A stretch of 24,119 bases of DNA from an uncultured Mycoplasmatota bacterium (GCA_900550255.1 URQZ01000015.1:1-24119), one strand, 5' to 3'. Shown: positions 13,970-21,671, numbered from the stretch's first letter. Numbers and translations: made by a program. The notes: generated by a model from the sequence alone, not told the origin.

Positions 13970-14623
13970 TTATTTTTTAATTTCAGTTGTTTTTTCTTCG
14001 GCAAAAATAATTTTATTTGCACAATTTATATAAATTATCAAATATGATATTGATACTAAAAAGCCAGCACAAACATCGCTTGTATAATGAACTCCTAAAT
14101 AAATTCTACTAATACCAATCATTATTATTAATAAAGATAATAAACTAATCAAAACTATCTTCAAACTCTTATTTTTAATATTTTTATAAATCAAATAAAT
14201 TAGAAATCCATAAAATGCCATACTTATCATTGAATGTCCTGATGGAAAACTATAACCTGTTTCATCAATGATTCTAAATTCTGTTGGTCTCGGTCTTTGA
14301 AGAATAAATTTGAAAATTTGATTTAATATAGTAATTATAACTAAATTTGTTCCTATTAAAATTCCTATTTTTTTGTTTTTAATAAAAGCAAATAAAACAA
14401 TAGTTAATAATATTAAACAAGTAGCACTTCCACACCATGTTATCATTTTTACAAACCCAGTAATAGAATCATGAATTAAGTATGTTGATACAAATTTATA
14501 ACCAATAACGTCCCCATTCATTATATCGTGATTAAAAACATCCTCTGCTAACGCAAAAAACAAAAGCAAACAAATGAAAAAAATAATCCATTTATAGTTA
14601 TTAATAATTAATTTTTTTAGCAT
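13970..14623 (-). CDS. PAP2-family membrane phosphatase
   Basis: 217 residues, five to six hydrophobic membrane segments. All three phosphatase signatures are present: KX6RP (K105-FILQRP-R112-P113), PSGH (127-130), and SRX5HX3D (S172-R173, H179, D183). Such enzymes dephosphorylate lipid phosphates such as undecaprenyl diphosphate or phosphatidic acid at the outer membrane face; the precise substrate is unknown. First residues form a positively charged membrane anchor. ATG at 14623, AAGGAT about 11 nt upstream. Promoter extended -10 at 14659-14667. Upstream gene of a two-gene unit with the UDG-family protein. Confidence 0.93.
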   Translation of the reverse strand: MLKKLIINNYKWIIFFICLLLFFALAEDVFNHDIMNGDVIGYKFVSTYLIHDSITGFVKMITWCGSATCLILLTIVLFAFIKNKKIGILIGTNLVIITILNQIFKFILQRPRPTEFRIIDETGYSFPSGHSMISMAFYGFLIYLIYKNIKNKSLKIVLISLLSLLIIMIGISRIYLGVHYTSDVCAGFLVSISYLIIYINCANKIIFAEEKTTEIKK

Positions 14624-14658
14624 TCATGTCACAATCCTTTATCTTTCATCCTACAAGT

Positions 14659-14667
14659 ATTATATCA
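14659..14667 (-). promoter_or_regulatory. PAP2 gene promoter, extended -10
   Basis: Minus-strand TGATATAAT, 36 nt upstream of the start. No strong -35. Confidence 0.6.
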
Positions 14668-14716
14668 TGTATAGTAAATATTAGTAAAAATTAAAACATT
14701 ATTTTTATAACGTCCA

Positions 14717-15286
14717 TTATTTATTTATTAATTTTAGTAATTTTTCTTGTTGTTTTTTATAATCATCTAACAAATAATGAAATTTTTTATTTTGAGCTAG
14801 TAAATCACTTTTTTTTAATTGAAATAATTTAATTATTTCATCTTTATTAAAAGTATTAAGTAATTTTAACAAATCTTCTTCTTTTAATTTTTCGATATTT
14901 AAATCATGATACAATATTAATTTTGAGATTGTATTTTTAATTTCTTCGTTTAAATCATATTTTGAAATAAAATTTAAAAATATTTCATTAGATTTATTCC
15001 AATGATCATAAAAATGACCTATTCCATTTTCATCTTCAGTATAAACGAATGGTTTTCCAATATCGTGAAATAAAGCAGCCATTCTCAGTGCAAGACTATT
15101 AGGAACGCCATCTACAACGTGTAGAATGTGATCATACACATCATAAATGTGCCAAATGTTATTCTGGTTAAAGTTTTTACACGCTGACAATTCTGGTATC
15201 ATTTCAAAAATTTGTTTTTCATTGAACTTGATATTTTTACTAGGTTTATCACTTAGTAAAATGTTTATTAAAAAATCTAATTTCAC
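14717..15286 (-). CDS. HD-domain phosphohydrolase
   Basis: 189 residues. HD metal-binding signature: H53 (YDHILHVVD), H74-D75 in ALFHDIGKP, a further histidine in GHFYDHWNKS, and a late YHDLN. Closest in pattern to the HD domain of CCA-adding/poly(A) polymerases (phosphatase/phosphodiesterase part), but without the nucleotidyltransferase domain. It is therefore a stand-alone HD protein of unknown nucleotide or RNA substrate, cytoplasmic. Start is GTG at 15284-15286 with GGAGG 7 nt upstream. Its promoter follows directly on the terminator of the collagen-like gene. Confidence 0.87.
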   Translation of the reverse strand: MKLDFLINILLSDKPSKNIKFNEKQIFEMIPELSACKNFNQNNIWHIYDVYDHILHVVDGVPNSLALRMAALFHDIGKPFVYTEDENGIGHFYDHWNKSNEIFLNFISKYDLNEEIKNTISKLILYHDLNIEKLKEEDLLKLLNTFNKDEIIKLFQLKKSDLLAQNKKFHYLLDDYKKQQEKLLKLINK

Positions 15287-15324
15287 TTTAATCCTCCATT
15301 TATATTAATTATTAAATATGTTAG

Positions 15325-15333
15325 ATTATAACA
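15325..15333 (-). promoter_or_regulatory. HD gene promoter, extended -10
   Basis: Minus-strand TGTTATAAT, 39 nt upstream of the GTG start, about 11 nt after the collagen gene terminator. Confidence 0.6.
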
Positions 15334-15344
15334 TAAATATCATA

Positions 15345-15370
15345 AAAATGGTAGCATAAACTACCATTTT
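15345..15370 (-). terminator. Terminator of the collagen-like gene
   Basis: AAAATGGTAG-(6-nt loop)-CTACCATTTT, a perfect 10-bp stem followed on the minus strand by TATGATATTT, 5 nt after the stop codon. Confidence 0.88.
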
Positions 15371-15374
15371 ACAA

Positions 15375-16145
15375 TTACGATAATCTTACAATATTTATAA
15401 AAGCATTTGTTCCATCAGCAGTAGATACTGTGGCATTTACGTTTGAACTCAAGCTTAATCCTATTTCATCATTTGCGGATAAAGATACGATTATACTTCC
15501 GTTTAATATATCATCAGTATTTGCTTGCACTTCTTTAATAATTGTTGAACTACTTATTGGATTAGAATTTTGAGAAACAGACAAAGTAAGTGTTGCTTCT
15601 ACACTAGGTGATCCATTAAAAAAATAATCAATTTTATAAACACCATTTGCAGTGATTGTTAAAGTATTAGCATTTGTTCCAGTTATTCCGGATAAAGGTG
15701 CGGTTGTTGTTAATGGAACAGGACTATCTGTATCTGCTGTCAAACTTATTGTATCTGTAGTGGTATCATATTTACTACCATAAGATAAAGCTGATTCTCC
15801 ACTTGGACCAGTCGGACCTGTTGGACCGGTTGGACCAATTTCTCCTTGTACACCTGCAGCTCCTTGAATTCCTTGTGGTCCGGTTGGGCCAGTCGGACCT
15901 TGAATTCCTTGTGCACCTGTCGCACCTGCTGGAATAGTAAAATTCAAAATTGCATTTTCATTTGTACCAACATTAGTAACAGATGCATTTGTTCCAGGAT
16001 TTCCAGTTGTTGTTGTTCCTATTGTTATTGTAGCGGGACCTTGAGGTCCTGTTGGACCGGTTGGACCAAATACCCCCATTTTTTCTTTACAACGTTTTCC
16101 TTCTTCTAAAATCTTTTCAATTTTATTAGAATATTCACAACCCAT
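15375..16145 (-). CDS. Collagen-like triple-helix repeat protein, BclA-like
   Basis: 256 residues. A 25-residue charged N-terminus with two cysteines (MGCEYSNKIEKILEEGKRCK) and no signal peptide; collagen Gly-X-Y repeats GPTGPTGPQGP (about 27-37); a spacer with TTTTGNPGTNASVTNVGT and NAILNFTIPAGA typical of Firmicute collagen-like proteins; a second Gly-X-Y block (about 73-118, PT/PS/IQ triplets); and a C-terminal beta-rich domain resembling the BclA TNF-like trimer. Proteins of this plan form hair-like spore or cell-surface filaments. Base composition is richer in G+C than neighbours because of the Gly/Pro codons. ATG has AAAGGGGAG 6 nt upstream. Exported route not evident; exosporium location would need no signal peptide. 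Confidence 0.9.
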   Translation of the reverse strand: MGCEYSNKIEKILEEGKRCKEKMGVFGPTGPTGPQGPATITIGTTTTGNPGTNASVTNVGTNENAILNFTIPAGATGAQGIQGPTGPTGPQGIQGAAGVQGEIGPTGPTGPTGPSGESALSYGSKYDTTTDTISLTADTDSPVPLTTTAPLSGITGTNANTLTITANGVYKIDYFFNGSPSVEATLTLSVSQNSNPISSSTIIKEVQANTDDILNGSIIVSLSANDEIGLSLSSNVNATVSTADGTNAFINIVRLS

Positions 16146-16238
16146 TTTTAACTCCCCTTTCTATATTATCTTATGATTAATAAAGAAATTGGAATATTGT
16201 TATTGACTATTAAAACCATTTTTATATTGATACATTAT

Positions 16239-16661
16239 CTAAATTATTTTTTGAAAAACCGTTGTATCTAATTTTTTATAATCATTTTTAAGATAACAAG
16301 CATGTGCTTTTTTTCGAAAATTACTAGATTTAAATTGAATACAATATATGTCTTTATCTTTAGCATACTGTTCTAATTTTTTAAGCATTCTTGATGCTAT
16401 TCCATATCCTTGATATTCATCCTTTACGCACACATAATTTAACCAATAAAATATTTTATCTTCGTTTGCATCATATTTTTCTTCAATTAATATATGTCCT
16501 ATTATTTCATTATTCATAATAGCAATAATTGATTTATCTAATCCCTTTCTCGTAATCTTTTCATATCCGTTATTCATATCTTTTATATTAAAAAAATTAC
16601 TTATTAATTTTGTTGTTTCTTTAATATCACATTTTTTTAAAAATCTTACTTCTAACTCCAT
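16239..16661 (-). CDS. GNAT-family N-acetyltransferase
   Basis: 140 residues with the GCN5-related fold: motif D/C GHILIEEKYD, motif A YVCVKDEYQGYGIASRML with the acetyl-CoA loop Q84-G85-Y-G87-I-A89, and motif B ending KAHACYLKNDYKKLDT, as in amino-group acetyltransferases. Substrate unknown. The ATG follows GAGGAAG about 9 nt upstream. Divergent from the PemK-like gene; 117 bp between them hold promoters for both directions. Confidence 0.92.
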   Translation of the reverse strand: MELEVRFLKKCDIKETTKLISNFFNIKDMNNGYEKITRKGLDKSIIAIMNNEIIGHILIEEKYDANEDKIFYWLNYVCVKDEYQGYGIASRMLKKLEQYAKDKDIYCIQFKSSNFRKKAHACYLKNDYKKLDTTVFQKII

Positions 16662-16723
16662 TACTACTGCTTCCTCACAATCAAGAATACATTATCATAT
16701 TTTACATAAAGTGTAAATGATAT

Positions 16724-16752
16724 TTGACTATTTCGTTTTATAATGTTAAAAT
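16724..16752 (+). promoter_or_regulatory. Promoter of the PemK-like gene
   Basis: TTGACT (16724-16729), 17-nt spacer, TAAAAT (16747-16752), 26 nt upstream of the start. A TATAAT inside the spacer is too close to TTGACT to use it. Confidence 0.7.
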
Positions 16753-16778
16753 AACAAACAATCAATGGGAGTGATTAT

Positions 16779-17246
16779 ATGTTTAAAATAGGTGAAATTG
16801 TTTATCATGATACTTTACATTTTAAAGATGGTAAAAAAGATAACAAGAAAAATCGACCTTGTATTGTTATATATAATAACCCTGCCCAAAAATACGTTAT
16901 AACTATTCCAATCACATCAACTACAGAATCATTCAATAAAAATAATAAAAATTACTCATTTATTCCTCATGTTATATACAGCGAAAGAAAATTAAATTTT
17001 GTTAAAATTAATAATATCCTTAAAAATAGTTATGATAATACTCATACTACGAGTATGATTATTGATAAGGAAACTTTAGTATTAATATTAAACAAAGCCT
17101 TAAAACTTAAAAGTAATTCAAAATTTCGTGATTTATTTATTGATATTATTGAAAATATCAAATTTGAAGAAAAAGAGCAAAAAAGAATTAAAAAATTAGA
17201 AAAATCAAATAAAATAAAACAAGCAAAAAGAAATGTTAATCATTAA
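16779..17246 (+). CDS. PemK/MazF-like toxin-family protein, no adjacent antitoxin
   Basis: 155 residues. The N-terminal 110 match the PemK/MazF fold: GEIVYHDTLHFKDGKKDNKK, then NRPCIVIYNN with the conserved Arg-Pro, VITIPITSTTES with the conserved TS, and a C-terminal helix. These are ribosome-independent mRNA endoribonucleases. A basic lysine-rich tail (EEKEQKRIKKLEKSNKIKQA, about 130-149) is an addition. The expected small antitoxin gene is absent on both sides: the upstream neighbour is a divergent GNAT gene and the downstream one is convergent. Such solo members are known in Firmicutes and may have other roles. ATG with GGGAGTGA 5 nt upstream, own promoter and terminator. Confidence 0.83.
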   Translation: MFKIGEIVYHDTLHFKDGKKDNKKNRPCIVIYNNPAQKYVITIPITSTTESFNKNNKNYSFIPHVIYSERKLNFVKINNILKNSYDNTHTTSMIIDKETLVLILNKALKLKSNSKFRDLFIDIIENIKFEEKEQKRIKKLEKSNKIKQAKRNVNH

Positions 17247-17258
17247 ACATTTCTTTTT
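17225..17258. terminator. Bidirectional terminator between PemK-like and receiver genes
   Basis: A perfect 13-bp inverted repeat AAAAAGAAATGTT / AACATTTCTTTTT with an 8-nt loop; the TAA of the PemK-like gene is in the loop and the stop of the convergent receiver gene is at the other edge. T-runs on both strands. Confidence 0.85.
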
Positions 17259-17651
17259 TTATCCCATAAAAGTTTTTAAAATTCTTTCTAATTCCGTTTT
17301 TATAATTGGTTTTGAAATATAATCATCAAAACCTTCCTTCAAATAGTTTTCACGAGCCCCAGCAACAGCATTAGCAGTAAGTACAACAATTGGTCTATCA
17401 TATCCATTTTCATGTAATTTTTTCTGTGTTTCTGTACCTGACATCTCAGGCATCATATCATCCATAAAAATCAAATCATATATATTACCGTCTTCTATTT
17501 TTTTTAAACATTCAAAACCACTTTCAACCGTTTCTATTTGTGGATTATATTTTTGAATTAATCTTTCTGCAACCTTAAGGTTTAATTTATTATCATCTAC
17601 AATTAGTATTTTTTTATCACTTAAGTCCAAAACAACTTCATTTTCTTCCAT
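17259..17651 (-). CDS. Stand-alone response-regulator receiver domain
   Basis: 130 residues, a single REC domain of CheY type. Acidic pair D19/D20 (ILIVDDN), phosphorylation site D64 in LIFMDDMMPEMSG, T92 in VLTANA, and K114 in YISKPI. The sequence is closest to receivers of hybrid histidine kinases (LTANAVAGARENYLKEGFDDYISKPI). No output domain and no kinase gene in this window, so the partner must be elsewhere. ATG follows GGTGAT at 5 nt spacing. Promoter TAGACA-17-TATAAT, inside an inverted repeat. Confidence 0.92.
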   Translation of the reverse strand: MEENEVVLDLSDKKILIVDDNKLNLKVAERLIQKYNPQIETVESGFECLKKIEDGNIYDLIFMDDMMPEMSGTETQKKLHENGYDRPIVVLTANAVAGARENYLKEGFDDYISKPIIKTELERILKTFMG

Positions 17652-17666
17652 CTAATCACCATCTTA

Positions 17667-17695
17667 ATTATAGACTATTAGGACATAATTGTCTA
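17667..17695 (-). promoter_or_regulatory. Receiver gene promoter
   Basis: Minus-strand TAGACA (17690-17695), 17-nt spacer, TATAAT (17667-17672). The short inverted halves TAGAC/GTCTA overlap both hexamers and could be an operator. Confidence 0.6.
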
Positions 17696-17732
17696 TTTTT
17701 TTATGTCAACAAATGTAAATATTTGACATTTT

Positions 17733-18932
17733 TTAAAAATTAAGCATTAACCATTCTGGTTTTATAATCATAAGAAGTCCGATAAGCAACATAATTATTC
17801 CACCAATAAGATGAGAATACTTACTATATTTATTTGAAATTCCTGTTATTTTTAAAGTGAACATTGCAATCACAAATACAATTATATCATCTATTAAAAA
17901 GAAGAAGATATAGATAAGAATATAAATCATATAAGATAATTTACTTAAATTATTAAGAGCTAAAATTTGAGTAAATAATAATGGCAATCCAGCTGAACAT
18001 GCAAGCTCAATAAAATTAACTGATACTGCTAGTGTCATAACACCTAGTAGTCCTAAAATTAAACTTTTTTCAAGCGTAAATTTCTTAATTTTTTCGATTA
18101 TATTTTTTCGCTTTTTACTATCTACTACTTCACATCCAGTGTCTTTTTTTAAACTTTTATAAAAACTTTTCAAATTTATAAAAGCTGCAATTATAGCAAT
18201 AATAGCAATAGTAATTCTTAACCAAATAACCGTATTCATTTTTATGGCTACATTTAGCCAAGCTACCATAAACAATAAATATATAAACGCTGATGTAAAT
18301 AGGAATGTTAGTCCTAAAATCCACATTTTTTTACGATCTTTTGTTCCGAGTAACATGCTTATTAAGAAAACTAACACCCACATAGCACATGGATTAAAAC
18401 CATCAACAAGTCCAATAACAGCTGCAATAATTGGTAATGAAACCTTCTTTACATCAACTTTTCCTAAGATAGGTAAATCCTTAATACTATCATCTTTATC
18501 TTTTTTTGGTTCTTTTACTTCTTTTTTGATAGTTGTTTCATTAGCTGTTTTACCAGCTAAAACGTTCCCTACTACATCTTCACAATCTTCTTTTAAGCAC
18601 TTCTCAATATTATTTTTTATCATCAATTTAGTATTATCGTTAAATCCAACTGTATATTTATCTCCGATAATTGTAAGTGGAACATAGTTAGTTGAAGAGT
18701 TTAATTCTTTCTTTACCTTTGCCATCAATTCCTGATTATCAGTATCATACCATACTTCGTATAAATGAATATTTACATCATCATATTCCTTTTCAATTTC
18801 TTTTAAATATTCTCTTTCCTTTGCACAATGTGGACAACCATCACCATGAAATAAATATAAGTTTACTTCTTTTGCACTTACTAATGTTGGAATTAATAAT
18901 AATAAAAGTAATACTATTTTCTTTTTTAACAT
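17733..18932 (-). CDS. DsbD/CcdA-like membrane thiol reductase with N-terminal thioredoxin domain
   Basis: 399 residues. Signal-anchor 5-20, then an extracytoplasmic thioredoxin-like domain with CPHC (C33, C36) and cis-Pro in YVPLTI, a charged linker (about 130-158), and six or so membrane segments (about 165-398) of the CcdA/DsbD type. The paired membrane cysteines are visible in GFNPCAMW (C182) and ELACSAGLP (C312), which pass electrons from cytoplasmic thioredoxin across the membrane. The order thioredoxin domain first, membrane domain second differs from DsbD. ATG at 18932; GAGG 6 nt upstream overlaps the end of the small thioredoxin gene, 3 nt before it. Third gene after nifS-like and thioredoxin genes, so a redox operon. 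Confidence 0.88.
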   Translation of the reverse strand: MLKKKIVLLLLLLIPTLVSAKEVNLYLFHGDGCPHCAKEREYLKEIEKEYDDVNIHLYEVWYDTDNQELMAKVKKELNSSTNYVPLTIIGDKYTVGFNDNTKLMIKNNIEKCLKEDCEDVVGNVLAGKTANETTIKKEVKEPKKDKDDSIKDLPILGKVDVKKVSLPIIAAVIGLVDGFNPCAMWVLVFLISMLLGTKDRKKMWILGLTFLFTSAFIYLLFMVAWLNVAIKMNTVIWLRITIAIIAIIAAFINLKSFYKSLKKDTGCEVVDSKKRKNIIEKIKKFTLEKSLILGLLGVMTLAVSVNFIELACSAGLPLLFTQILALNNLSKLSYMIYILIYIFFFLIDDIIVFVIAMFTLKITGISNKYSKYSHLIGGIIMLLIGLLMIIKPEWLMLNF

Positions 18933-18935
18933 ACT

Positions 18936-19202
18936 TTAACCTCGCAAACTATCAATTGTCTCTATAATCTCTTTTTTACTTTTTTCTCCTATAATTCGAC
19001 CTATTTCGACATTTTTATCATTTAAAATGATAATTACAGGAATTATTTTACCTATTTGGTATTTTTTTATTTCTTCTTCATCCGAATCGTAATCTAATTC
19101 CTCAAAAGTAAAGGAAGGATATTTTTCTTTTAATTCTTCCCAAATATGATATGTTATGATACAACTAGAACACCAAATTGCACTTATTCTAAGTAACTTC
19201 AA
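18936..19202 (-). CDS. Small thioredoxin-fold protein
   Basis: 88 residues: beta strand, active-site AIWCSSCIITYHIW with CSSC (C12, C15), FEELDYD strand, and IGKIIPVIIIL with the cis-Pro loop. Reduced-size thioredoxin without signal peptide, cytoplasmic; probably the electron donor to the membrane thiol reductase encoded directly downstream. Start is TTG at 19200-19202 with AGGTGA 5 nt upstream, 8 nt after the cysteine desulfurase stop. Confidence 0.88.
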   Translation of the reverse strand: MKLLRISAIWCSSCIITYHIWEELKEKYPSFTFEELDYDSDEEEIKKYQIGKIIPVIIILNDKNVEIGRIIGEKSKKEIIETIDSLRG

Positions 19203-19210
19203 ATTTTCAC

Positions 19211-20329
19211 CTACTTTAATTTTAAATGATTATAACATTCATCAAAAGCCTTTAAAAAGGCATCTATTTCTTCTTTTGTTGTTAATCCTGAAAGACTAAT
19301 ACGTAAACTATGTTCTGCTTTATCTTCATCTTTTGTTAGCTCTAAAACAGCTCTACTAATTGTACTAGTTGAACAGGCACTCTGAGTTGATATAAAAATA
19401 TCATATTCTTCTAGAGCGTGTAAAAATGTTTCTGGTTTAGCGAACATAACACTTATATTTAAAACATGTGGCAAGCAATACTCGTTGCTATTAATTGTTA
19501 CCTGTTTATACATACTAAGTTTTTCAATTAATTTTGATTTTAAATATTTAACGTGTTCATAATTATCTCTGATACTTAAATCAGCAAGTCTTAATGCTTT
19601 AGCCATTGATGCTATAAGTGGTAAAGCTGGGGTACCACTACGAAATTTAGTTGTACTTTTTCCGCCATGGATAAGTGGTTCTAGATTAATGCCATCTTTT
19701 TTAATAAGGCAACCTACTCCCTTTATACCATAAAATTTGTGAGCTGAAAAACTAACTAGATCAACTTTTTTTAAATTCATACGTACTTTTCCTACACTTT
19801 GAGTAGCATCTACGTGAAAAAAGCATTTTTTATCTTGTAACATTTCAGCTATTCTTTCAACTGGCTGAACTAGACCTGTTTCACTATTAACAGAAGCTAT
19901 AGTTACAAGTATTACATCATCATCTATTAAACTTTCTAAATGGTTAATATCAACTACTCCATGTTCATTTGTTTTAACAAACTCTACTTCAAAGCCTAAC
20001 TTTTGTAAATAACCTATTGGTCCATATATAGATGAATGTTCTAAATTAGTTGTAATTATTTTTTTACCACGATTTAAATATTTTAAAGCTATTCCTTTAA
20101 TTGCTAAATTGTTTGACTCTGAAGAACCACTTGTATAAATTATTTCATTTGGTTCTACTCCCATAATATTTGCAATTTGTTTAGTTGCACTTTCTTCTAA
20201 TTGTTTTGACTTCACACCCAATTTATGTAAAGAATTTGGATTTCCAATAAATTCACGACAAACTTTATTAAAGCTATCTAGTACTTCTTCATTTACAGGC
20301 GTTGTAGCCGAATAATCTAAATATATCAT
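19211..20329 (-). CDS. Cysteine desulfurase (NifS/IscS family)
   Basis: 372-residue PLP enzyme that takes sulfur from cysteine for iron-sulfur clusters and tRNA thiolation. N-terminal YLDYSATTPVNEEVL, TSGSSESNNLAIKG, TNLEHSS (H98), VDATQSVG, Schiff-base lysine K198 in FSAHKFYG, and catalytic C319 in TQSACSTS. Typical NifS length. The gene next to it is not iscU but a thioredoxin, so in this context it may feed sulfur or be kept reduced by the redox operon; this part is inference. ATG with AGGTGATAA 5 nt upstream and a promoter with a good -35. Confidence 0.93.
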   Translation of the reverse strand: MIYLDYSATTPVNEEVLDSFNKVCREFIGNPNSLHKLGVKSKQLEESATKQIANIMGVEPNEIIYTSGSSESNNLAIKGIALKYLNRGKKIITTNLEHSSIYGPIGYLQKLGFEVEFVKTNEHGVVDINHLESLIDDDVILVTIASVNSETGLVQPVERIAEMLQDKKCFFHVDATQSVGKVRMNLKKVDLVSFSAHKFYGIKGVGCLIKKDGINLEPLIHGGKSTTKFRSGTPALPLIASMAKALRLADLSIRDNYEHVKYLKSKLIEKLSMYKQVTINSNEYCLPHVLNISVMFAKPETFLHALEEYDIFISTQSACSTSTISRAVLELTKDEDKAEHSLRISLSGLTTKEEIDAFLKAFDECYNHLKLK

Positions 20330-20344
20330 ATTATCACCTAGATA

Positions 20345-20373
20345 ATTATATCATTTTTGATATTATTTGACAA
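20345..20373 (-). promoter_or_regulatory. Cysteine desulfurase operon promoter
   Basis: Minus-strand TTGTCA (20368-20373), 17-nt spacer, TATAAT (20345-20350) with TG upstream (extended -10). The -35 shares its bases with the -35 of the divergent plus-strand gene. Confidence 0.8.
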
Positions 20374-20395
20374 ATATAAAAATAAGTGTTAAAAT
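20367..20395 (+). promoter_or_regulatory. Promoter of the 176-residue gene
   Basis: TTGACA (20367-20372), 17-nt spacer, TAAAAT (20390-20395), 30 nt upstream of the start. Confidence 0.8.
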
Positions 20396-20425
20396 ATCAA
20401 ACTCGTAAAAGAAAGGGGCATGTTT

Positions 20426-20956
20426 ATGAATAAAACTCTATATCTTTGTGATAAAGAAACAATGTATACTTATGAAATTAATTTTGATGAAAATGTATTA
20501 AAAGAACAAATAAATAATTTATTAAACTTAAATCTTGAATCCTATTATATAAATAATGATACAGTTCATTCTACTTATAATAGATATACTAATATTCAAA
20601 GTTCTTATGATTTAATTGTTTATTTGAAGAAAACATTTTTAGAAAATGAAATAATAGATTTATCAGAAATAAAGAATTTAATTGTATCAAATAATTCACG
20701 TATGCGTACACCACAAACTATAAGTGCTATCGCTAGAATACTTGAAAATATTGATTATAAATTAATTAAAAAAGAAGATATTACAAGACTTAAAATTTCA
20801 ATTAAATCAACATATCTTAATAAATTAATTAGTTATATTGATAATGATAGTAATATCATAGATGTTGCTACAAAAAATAAATCAGTTTATAACAATTTAA
20901 GAATTGATTTACCTAAAGAAATTGAAAATGAAAAAACTAAAGCTATTACTAAGTAA
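20426..20956 (+). CDS. Unknown 176-residue protein
   Basis: Not recognised. Asn/Ile/Lys-rich, predicted soluble and largely helical, no cysteine motif beyond one near the N-terminus (LYLCDKETMYTYEIN), no membrane span. The middle has NSRMRTPQTISAIARILENI, a possible short helical repeat. ATG at 20426 is chosen for AAAGGGG at 7-nt spacing; an ATG 6 nt upstream would be too close to that site. Good promoter and an immediate terminator make it a single-gene unit divergent from the cysteine desulfurase operon. Confidence 0.78.
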   Translation: MNKTLYLCDKETMYTYEINFDENVLKEQINNLLNLNLESYYINNDTVHSTYNRYTNIQSSYDLIVYLKKTFLENEIIDLSEIKNLIVSNNSRMRTPQTISAIARILENIDYKLIKKEDITRLKISIKSTYLNKLISYIDNDSNIIDVATKNKSVYNNLRIDLPKEIENEKTKAITK

Positions 20957-20967
20957 TAGTTTTTTTC
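20943..20967 (+). terminator. Terminator of the 176-residue gene
   Basis: CTATTAC-TAA-GTAATAG, a 7-bp stem with a triloop, followed by eight T. The gene's TAA stop lies inside the stem. Confidence 0.85.
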
Positions 20968-20996
20968 TTATTTTAATATACTTTATTGGTGATTAT

Positions 20997-21671
20997 ATGT
21001 ATAAGTTTATTGCTCATCGTGGTAATGATGACGATTTAGCTGAAAATTCTAAAGAAGCAATTTTAAATTCTTTATCAAAACCATATATTGATGGAGTTGA
21101 ATTTGATATTAGAATTACAAAAGATAATAAATTTGTAATAAATCACAATGCTACTATTAATTTAAATAGTAATAAAATCGGTACGATTAAAAATATGACT
21201 TTAAAACAATTGAAAGAAGTTAAATTTAAAAATCATAATAAAGTATATAGGATTTCTACTTTAAACGAAGTATTAAAGCAAATAAAAAATGATAAAATTA
21301 TTATCATTGAAATAAAAGAAGAAAAAAATTATAATACTTATCAAAAGAAAAAATTATTAAAATTATTAAAAAAATATAGTTATTTAAATATCTATCTAAC
21401 TAGTTTTAATTATGATTTAATTACTGATTTAAAAAAGGACTATTCAAATTGTGGTCTACTTGTTGGAAAAGTTTTAAATAGAAATAAAGATATATCTGTT
21501 TTCCCTTTTTTATTAATTCCACTTGATTTTTATGAAAAATATGAAGGAATACAGCAATTATTTATTTGGACGATTGATTCTCCTAAAAAACTAAAAGAAA
21601 TATCTAATGATTGCTATATAATAACTGATAAGGCTTTTTTACTTTTTAATTCTCATTATAACCACCATTAA
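20997..21671 (+). CDS. Glycerophosphodiester phosphodiesterase
   Basis: 224 residues of GDPD fold: HRG at 7-9 (FIAHRGNDD), AENSKEAI, E35 and D37 in DGVEFDIRITKD, H50 in VINHNATI, IIIEIKEE (metal ligand E) and a final FIWTIDSPKK with the conserved W. It cleaves glycerophosphodiesters to glycerol-3-phosphate and an alcohol. I use ATG at 20997 with GGTGAT 5 nt upstream. An in-frame ATG at about 20928 would add a hydrophobic leader, but that leader is encoded by the terminator of the upstream gene and lacks a ribosome site. Its 3' end overlaps the convergent DUF2179 gene by 26 bp. Confidence 0.88.
   Translation: MYKFIAHRGNDDDLAENSKEAILNSLSKPYIDGVEFDIRITKDNKFVINHNATINLNSNKIGTIKNMTLKQLKEVKFKNHNKVYRISTLNEVLKQIKNDKIIIIEIKEEKNYNTYQKKKLLKLLKKYSYLNIYLTSFNYDLITDLKKDYSNCGLLVGKVLNRNKDISVFPFLLIPLDFYEKYEGIQQLFIWTIDSPKKLKEISNDCYIITDKAFLLFNSHYNHH

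Noticed and set aside
15846..16109. Plus-strand reading frame rich in Cys and Trp over the collagen gene
   Set aside because: It is the antisense shadow of Gly-Pro repeats, has no ribosome site and an implausible composition.
18244..18967. Plus-strand frames opposite the DsbD-like gene
   Set aside because: They are complementary to membrane-segment codons of a well-supported gene and have no start signals.
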